Source of the DNA: Muribaculum sp.
Lineage (GTDB): Bacteria; Bacillota; Clostridia; Lachnospirales; Lachnospiraceae
Direction of reading: 5' to 3'
Assembly: GCA_023663505.1 (NCBI GenBank)
Contig: JAMPHH010000064.1
Span: forward strand, 1-17,412
DNA: 17,412 bases
Under the pieces are notes generated by a model that was not told where the DNA came from, did no database searches, and saw only the letters and a program-made list of their open reading frames with translations. A program made the translations under genes and the position numbers. How positions within the stretch are numbered: position 1 is the stretch's first letter; each line of letters starts with the position of its first letter. Shown piece after piece: positions 13,235 to 17,412 of this stretch.

Positions 13235-14518
13235 CTAACTCTGCAGCAGCTTTTCCACGCTGACCAGCTTCACACATAGCACGAACAAATCCGTCGCCAT
13301 CGCCATCTCCTCCGGTGTGGGGAAGGAAGGCGCAATACGGATATTGCTGTCCTTGGGGTCCTTGCCGTAGGGGAAGGTAGCACCCGCACCCGTGAGCGTC
13401 ACCCCTGCCTCTTTACATTTTGCCACGATCGCCTTCGCACAGCCCTCCATTGACTCGAAGGAGATAAAATATCCCCCGTTGGGCTTGGTCCAAGTGCCAA
13501 TCCCCGCCCCTGACAGCTCTCTGTCCAACACGGAAAGCACGGCGTCGAATTTGGGGCGCATCACTGCCGCATGCTTCTTCATATGCGCCTTCATGCCGTC
13601 AATATTCTTAAAATAGCGCACATGCTGCAATTGGCTGATCTTGTCATAGCCGATGGTCTGGATCGTCATGGACTTCTCCATGAACCTCAGATTCGCCTCA
13701 GAAGCAGCAACCGCCGCGATGCCGCCGCCCGCGAAGGTCACCTTGGAGGTGGAGACAAACTCGTACACCATGTCGGGATTGCCCGCCTTCTCGCACTCCC
13801 CAAGAAGCTCAAGCAGGGAATCGCTCCTATCCTCATACAGATCATGAATCGCGTATGCATTATCCCAGAAAATCCTGAAATCCTCCGCCGCAGGCTTCAG
13901 CTTGGCAAAACGTCTCACCGTCTCGTCAGAATAGGTATAGCCCTGCGGATTGGAATACTTGGGCACACACCAGATTCCCTTGACCGCCGCATCCTCGGCC
14001 ACCAGCTTCTCCACCATATCCATATCGGGTCCCTGCGGAGTCATGGGGACAGTGATCATATCAATGCCAAAATGCTCCGTGATGGCAAAATGTCTGTCAT
14101 ACCCGGGCGCGGGGCACAGGAACTTTACCTTATCCAGCTTGCACCAAGGGGTGCTGCCCATCACACCGTGCGTCATGGAGCGGGAGACCGTGTCATACAT
14201 AATGGCAAGGCTTCCGTTGCCGCAAATGATCATATTCTCCGGCTTGACACCGATCATGTCCGCCATCAGACGCTTCGCCTCGGGAATCCCTGTGAGCTCC
14301 CCGTAATTTCTGGTGTCCACCCCCGACTCGGCGCGCATATCTGAACCGCTGTTCAAGATATCGAGAAAATCCATCTCCATATCCAACTGGGACGCGGAGG
14401 GCTTTCCCCTCGCCATGTTCAGATTCAGCCCCTTTCCCTTGGCATCCTCGTACTCCGCATTCAGCTTGGACTGCAATGCCAACAATTCTTCTCTACTCAA
14501 TTCTTGATAAGCTTTCAT
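13235..14518 (-). CDS. aspT: Aspartate aminotransferase, type Ic (PLP-dependent)
   Basis: The protein follows the Corynebacterium AspT type closely: NMARGKPSASQLD, VDTRNYGELTGI, CPAPGYDRHFAITEHFG, VPMTPQGPDMD, VPKYSNPQG, FWDNAYAIHDL (D219 and Y222 contact the cofactor), STSKVTFAGGG with PLP lysine K259, KPNGGYFISF and TGAGATFPYG. It should interconvert aspartate and 2-oxoglutarate with oxaloacetate and glutamate. From ATG 14518 it has 427 residues, normal for the group. The frame is open to 14554, but GAGGAG 9 nt before ATG 14518 and the family start favour the shorter form. It is first gene of the aspT-nudix-spoIIM-like operon, with the promoter at 14566-14594. Confidence 0.92.
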   Translation of the reverse strand: MKAYQELSREELLALQSKLNAEYEDAKGKGLNLNMARGKPSASQLDMEMDFLDILNSGSDMRAESGVDTRNYGELTGIPEAKRLMADMIGVKPENMIICGNGSLAIMYDTVSRSMTHGVMGSTPWCKLDKVKFLCPAPGYDRHFAITEHFGIDMITVPMTPQGPDMDMVEKLVAEDAAVKGIWCVPKYSNPQGYTYSDETVRRFAKLKPAAEDFRIFWDNAYAIHDLYEDRSDSLLELLGECEKAGNPDMVYEFVSTSKVTFAGGGIAAVAASEANLRFMEKSMTIQTIGYDKISQLQHVRYFKNIDGMKAHMKKHAAVMRPKFDAVLSVLDRELSGAGIGTWTKPNGGYFISFESMEGCAKAIVAKCKEAGVTLTGAGATFPYGKDPKDSNIRIAPSFPTPEEMAMATDLFVLCVKLVSVEKLLQS

Positions 14519-14565
14519 ATGTTTCATCTCCTCTGCATAATCGTATACAATCATACACTTTCATA

Positions 14566-14594
14566 AGCATACTATAAAAGTACGGATTAGACAA
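14566..14594 (-). promoter_or_regulatory. Promoter of the aspT operon
   Basis: On minus TTGTCT (14594-14589), 17 nt, TATGCT (14571-14566), about 48 nt upstream of ATG 14518. The -35 lies inside one arm of the 9-bp inverted repeat that brackets the rny terminator. Confidence 0.5.
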
Positions 14595-14601
14595 GAGGTT
14601 T

Positions 14602-14640
14602 TTGCAAAAAAAGGGCTGTGCCGATACGCACGCCCTATTT
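14602..14640 (-). terminator. Terminator after rny
   Basis: AGGGCTGTGC (14612-14621) pairs with GCACGCCCT (14628-14636), one bulged base, short loop; on minus a run of seven T follows. An outer inverted repeat ATTAGACAA/TTGTCTAAT (14586-14594 with 14658-14666) brackets it. Confidence 0.85.
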
Positions 14641-14701
14641 TTGATTCATTATTTAATTTGTCTAATACATCTTCGCTTGGAACTGTCTATGGATATGGGG
14701 A

Positions 14702-16264
14702 TTACTTAGCATAATCAATCACCCTGCTCTCGCGGATCACATTGACCTTGATCTGTCCCGGATATTCCATCTCAGCCTCTATCTGCTTGGAAATCTCACG
14801 AGCCATCAATACCATGTCGGCGTCTGTAACCTGCTCGGGCACAACCATAACACGAACTTCACGACCTGCCTGAATAGCAAAAGACTTGTCCACACCTTTG
14901 AAATTGTTTGTTATTTCTTCTAATTGTCTCAATCTGCTGGTATAGGTCTCCAGCGTTTCCTTTCTTGCTCCCGGTCTTGCAGCAGAGATTGTATCTGCAG
15001 CCTGTACAATGCATGCAATCAGGGAGGTGGCTTCTACATCGCCATGGTGGGATTCCACCGCATTGATCACCACGGCATTCTCCTTGTACTTCCTACAAAG
15101 CTCAGCGCCAAGCTGCACATGAGAGCCTTCCATCTCATGATCGACGGACTTGCCGATATCATGGAGCAGTCCCGCTCTCTTTGCCAGTCTCACGTCAAGC
15201 CCCATCTCAGCGGCAAGCAGCCCTGACAACTGGGCAACCTCTATGGAATGCTTCAGGGCATTCTGACCATAGCTGGTTCTGAACTTCATCTTTCCGAGTA
15301 ATCTTACAAGCTCCGGGTGAATGCCATGTACTCCAACCTCAAGTACGGCGGCCTCACCTTCCTCTTTGATCATTACTTCAACTTCTCTCTGCGCCTTCTC
15401 TACCATCTCTTCGATTCTGGCAGGGTGAATGCGCCCATCTACAATTAATTTCTCAAGGGCAATTCTAGCCACCTCGCGGCGGATAGGGTCAAATCCGGAA
15501 AGAATCACTGCCTCAGGAGTATCATCAATGATCAGATCGACACCCGTCATCGTCTCAAGGGTACGGATATTGCGTCCCTCACGACCGATGATTCTGCCCT
15601 TCATTTCATCACTGGGAAGCTGCACGACGGAAATCGTAGTCTCGGAGACGTGGTCTGCAGCACATCTCTGAATTGCGGAAACAACATATTCCTTCGCCTT
15701 CTTATCCGCTTCCTCCTTGGCCTGACTCTCCAGTTCCTTGATCATCACGGCCGTTTCATGCTTCACTTCATCTTCAACAATTTTCAATAAGTAGTCTTTT
15801 GCCTGTTCAGAGGTTAAACCTGAAATTCGTTCCAGTTCCTGTAAACGTTGCTCATTCAACTTAGAGACTTCGTCCTTGATCTTGTTGATGGACTCTTCCC
15901 TCGCCGCCAAACTTTGCTCACGCCTCTCAATCGCATCGGCTTTCTTGTCAATGTTGGACTCTTTCTGCTGTACCCTGCGCTCGTCGCGCTGTACCTCGGC
16001 CCTGCGTTCCTTGATCTCCTTGTCGAGCTCGTTCTTGGAACGGATGCTCTCCTCCTTTACTTCGAGCAAGGATTCCCGCTTCTTGGCCTCCGCAGTCTTG
16101 AGTGCTTCATCGATAATCTCCCTCGCCTTCTCCTCTGCATTACCGATAGTGGTATCCGCGGCGTTCTTTAGACGGGAAGCCGTGACCTTGGCGGTAATTA
16201 CAGCCGAGACAACGATGCAAACCAATGCAACTACAAGCATGATAATGATCTCTTGCAGCGTCAT
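14702..16264 (-). CDS. rny: Ribonuclease Y
   Basis: RNase Y is the membrane-bound endonuclease that starts mRNA decay in many Firmicutes. The 520-residue protein has the standard layout and length: an N-terminal membrane helix (about 5-25), a long charged coiled coil (30-180), a KH RNA-binding domain with GRIIGREGRNIR (223-234), and an HD domain with LLHDIGK (H368, D369) and SHHGD. It carries its own promoter (16326-16354) and terminator, so it is monocistronic. AAGGAGGT lies 9-10 nt before ATG 16264 but is part of a small AGGAG/CTCCT hairpin. Confidence 0.97.
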   Translation of the reverse strand: MTLQEIIIMLVVALVCIVVSAVITAKVTASRLKNAADTTIGNAEEKAREIIDEALKTAEAKKRESLLEVKEESIRSKNELDKEIKERRAEVQRDERRVQQKESNIDKKADAIERREQSLAAREESINKIKDEVSKLNEQRLQELERISGLTSEQAKDYLLKIVEDEVKHETAVMIKELESQAKEEADKKAKEYVVSAIQRCAADHVSETTISVVQLPSDEMKGRIIGREGRNIRTLETMTGVDLIIDDTPEAVILSGFDPIRREVARIALEKLIVDGRIHPARIEEMVEKAQREVEVMIKEEGEAAVLEVGVHGIHPELVRLLGKMKFRTSYGQNALKHSIEVAQLSGLLAAEMGLDVRLAKRAGLLHDIGKSVDHEMEGSHVQLGAELCRKYKENAVVINAVESHHGDVEATSLIACIVQAADTISAARPGARKETLETYTSRLRQLEEITNNFKGVDKSFAIQAGREVRVMVVPEQVTDADMVLMAREISKQIEAEMEYPGQIKVNVIRESRVIDYAK

Positions 16265-16267
16265 TAC

Positions 16268-16280
16268 AGGAGCACCTCCT
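16268..16280 (-). promoter_or_regulatory. Hairpin over the rny ribosome site
   Basis: AGGAG-CAC-CTCCT on plus (16268-16280) forms a 5-bp stem with a 3-nt loop; on minus the 5' arm is the ribosome site itself. Such a small stem could weakly reduce initiation or may be chance. Confidence 0.3.
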
Positions 16281-16325
16281 TTTATGAAATTTTCAATATT
16301 CTAACAAGCAATTCACAACAGTTCT

Positions 16326-16354
16326 ATTCTAAACTGAAATGACCCTTCTGTCAA
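16326..16354 (-). promoter_or_regulatory. Promoter of rny
   Basis: On minus a perfect TTGACA (16354-16349), 17 nt and TAGAAT (16331-16326). The start near 16319 gives a leader of about 55 nt. Confidence 0.75.
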
Positions 16355-16380
16355 GTGGAATATCGTATTCGTTAAAAAAT

Positions 16381-16869
16381 TCACGCCCTATGTTCCCCTG
16401 CCTTGATTTGTCTTCGCTTGCCGGTCATCTGGTTGACAATCAGCTGAAACACGTTGGTCCGCGCCGCCACGGTCTCGGGGATAGGGAATTCCTCCTGTCT
16501 GTAATGCGCCATGATGCATTTTAAGGCAGCCATTCTCTCCGCGTCCGGCACGGGCTCTATAAGTCCCCTGCCTATGATACTCTCATATGCCATGGAGCAG
16601 GTATGCTTCTCGTCATCAAGAATCAGCTCATGGGCGCAGTCCATCTCAAAGCTCGCCCGATTGTCCCTCGCAATCAGCTCGTGCTTCGTGCCCTCCGCCG
16701 CCCCGTGAAAGTAGAGCGTCACCTGCTGTCCCCTGACCTCCATGCCAAAATTAAGCGGCAATATGTACGGCACCTCCTGCGCGTTCAGACCGAGCCTGCA
16801 AACGTCACACCTTTTCATCACCTCGAGCTGCTCCTGAAAATCCGTAATCTCCCTGTCACTTCGTCTCAT
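16381..16869 (-). CDS. NimA/pyridoxamine-phosphate-oxidase-like flavin-binding protein
   Basis: From ATG 16869 the protein has 162 residues: MRRSDREITD, then CDVCRLGLNAQEVPYILPLN, LYFHGAAEGTKHELI, ASFEMDCAHEL, CSMAYESIIGRGLIEPV, RMAALKCIMAHY and a C-terminal VNQMTGKRR. This order fits the FMN-binding split-barrel proteins of the NimA-like branch of the PNPOx superfamily, which bind flavin or pyridoxal phosphate and are often annotated as nitroimidazole-resistance-related; the physiological substrate is unknown. The frame is open through ATG 16881 to 16908, but those codons belong to the dispersed repeat 16876-16976, which supplies the GGAAAGGC before the start exactly as at uppS. Reaction and resistance role cannot be inferred. 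Confidence 0.82.
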   Translation of the reverse strand: MRRSDREITDFQEQLEVMKRCDVCRLGLNAQEVPYILPLNFGMEVRGQQVTLYFHGAAEGTKHELIARDNRASFEMDCAHELILDDEKHTCSMAYESIIGRGLIEPVPDAERMAALKCIMAHYRQEEFPIPETVAARTNVFQLIVNQMTGKRRQIKAGEHRA

Positions 16870-16875
16870 AATAAT

Positions 16876-16976
16876 AACCATGCCTTTCCGCAACCTGCGA
16901 ACTTTCATGCGTGTTTTTACGCATTGTGCAGGCGCAATATTCGCGGTTGAAAATCTTTGATTTTCAACCTATCCTC
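16876..16976 (-). repeat. Structured dispersed repeat, copy 2
   Basis: Near-copy of 6421-6540. On minus it opens with an 11-bp perfect hairpin GGTTGAAAATC/GATTTTCAACC (16947-16968), passes ATGCGT/ACGCAT within CCTGC/GCAGG, and ends GCGGAAAGGCATGGTT at the gene start. Relative to copy 1 it lacks about 20 nt beyond 16945. Confidence 0.7.
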
Positions 16977-16996
16977 CCTTCCTGTCAACATTTGCC

Positions 16997-17025
16997 TTGA
17001 CAAAACAAAACTGATATCATATACT
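16997..17025 (+). promoter_or_regulatory. Strong plus-strand promoter at the right end
   Basis: A perfect TTGACA (16997-17002), 17 nt, TATACT (17020-17025). A mirror TTGACA on minus (16988-16983) makes a short inverted repeat, with a weaker -10 (GAAAAT) that may serve the flavin-protein gene. No plus-strand gene follows. Confidence 0.65.
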
Positions 17026-17031
17026 AATTGC

Positions 17032-17105
17032 AAAAGAAGCGGTTTTTTACCGGGTGGTCTTTTCTATATGTAAAGATTCTCGCGGCATACGCGCTTCTTT
17101 TTTTA
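17032..17105 (+). ncRNA. Possible closed-hairpin small RNA, antisense to the phage-like ORF end
   Basis: From the promoter at 16997-17025 the predicted transcript begins AAAAGAAGCG (17032-17041), which pairs perfectly with CGCTTCTTTT (17092-17101); a T-run to 17104 would end it. The product would be about 73 nt, its 5' and 3' ends paired, with an inner CGCG/CGCG hairpin. It is antisense to the last codons and stop (17047) of the minus-strand reading frame. The same stem may terminate that gene on minus. Transcription is predicted only. Confidence 0.4.
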
Positions 17106-17358
17106 TATTTATAATATCATATAAATAAAGTCCTTGATCATTAATTCGTACAAGCATTGTCGCCACATAGAAATTCCAACGAACCTCCTGCTCATTCTCT
17201 GATTGTACAGGTATGCAGAAATAAATATCATATCGATACCACCCCTTTCCGGCATTATTTGTATGCTTGTCTTTCTTATTTTCGCTCCACCGCCTATTCA
17301 CTGCCGTTTCTATCAATTGAGGCAATACCTGAACAATATTTGCTTTAACCTTTGCCAA
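17047..17358 (-). CDS. Phage-like C-terminal fragment (103 aa), PBECR/polyvalent-protein type suspected
   Basis: The protein reads AKVKANIVQVLPQLIETAV at the start, then GWYRYDIYFCIPV, RWNFYVATMLVRINDQGLYL and YDIINIKKEARMP. The pattern, a beta-rich segment ending LYDIINIKKE, reminds me of the C-terminal BECR-fold nuclease-like domains of phage polyvalent proteins and minor capsid proteins; this is recall from pattern, not a search. The only possible starts are weak: TTG 17358 with a GAGGGGG sequence almost touching it, and the frame is closed by a TAG at about 17395. It therefore looks like a 3' remnant of a larger gene cut off at the hairpin 17371-17410. Local DNA is AT-rich. Confidence 0.4.
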   Translation of the reverse strand: MAKVKANIVQVLPQLIETAVNRRWSENKKDKHTNNAGKGWYRYDIYFCIPVQSENEQEVRWNFYVATMLVRINDQGLYLYDIINIKKEARMPRESLHIEKTTR

Positions 17359-17370
17359 TCCCCCTCGTAT

Positions 17371-17410
17371 AATAAGTTTATAGCCAGTCAGAACAGGCTA
17401 TAGACTTATT
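17371..17410. repeat. 15-bp imperfect inverted repeat at the window edge
   Basis: AATAAGTTTATAGCC (17371-17385) pairs with GGCTATAGACTTATT (17396-17410) with one mismatch and a 10-nt loop. No T-run follows on either side, so it may be the end of a mobile element, a regulatory hairpin or a weak terminator from beyond the window. Confidence 0.6.
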
Positions 17411-17412
17411 CT

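Overview
The window reads as a chromosomal segment of a Gram-positive, spore-forming anaerobe of the Clostridia, most likely Lachnospiraceae. This is inferred from the order pyrH-frr-uppS-cdsA-dxr-rseP, an RNase Y, a SpoIIM-type membrane protein, an acidic bactofilin and a type Ic aspartate aminotransferase. Nothing in the sequence fixes the species. Almost all genes lie on the minus strand; aroF and a small left-end gene are on plus.

Left end (1-738): AT-rich accessory DNA. A 60-residue unknown gene has a near-consensus promoter. Next to it is a compact locus that looks like a type I toxin-antitoxin module. A minus-strand promoter drives an mRNA for a 40-residue hydrophobic, basic-tailed peptide. 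A convergent plus-strand promoter drives an RNA of about 95 nt. The two meet at one perfect 15-bp bidirectional terminator that overlaps the end of the peptide gene.

739-9767: a Ser/Thr kinase with a degenerate PP2C-like N-terminal half, then, after a terminator, the block bactofilin > pyrH > frr > uppS > cdsA > dxr > rseP (in transcription order). It covers UMP phosphorylation, ribosome recycling, undecaprenyl and isoprenoid precursor synthesis, CDP-diacylglycerol synthesis and intramembrane proteolysis, so it is an envelope and translation housekeeping cluster. A membrane-anchored polysaccharide deacetylase (9768-10763) lies directly upstream of the bactofilin and is probably translationally coupled to it.

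10764-14701: a divergent promoter region feeds the deacetylase (minus) and aroF (plus; DAHP synthase, start of the shikimate pathway). AroF converges on an aspT > nudix > spoIIM-like operon. A symmetrical terminator for aroF sits inside the spoIIM-like coding sequence.

14702-17412: rny with its own promoter and terminator, a NimA/PNPOx-like flavin-binding protein, a second copy of a structured dispersed repeat also found in front of uppS, a promoter reading into a possible short hairpin RNA, and a phage-like C-terminal fragment on the minus strand at the AT-rich right edge.

The main candidate for a new system is the toxin/antisense locus at 394-727. A similar tail-to-tail arrangement of a promoter, a closed hairpin RNA and a minus-strand gene appears at 16997-17105. 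All promoters, RNAs and regulatory sites are read by eye from sequence motifs, and no homology search was possible.
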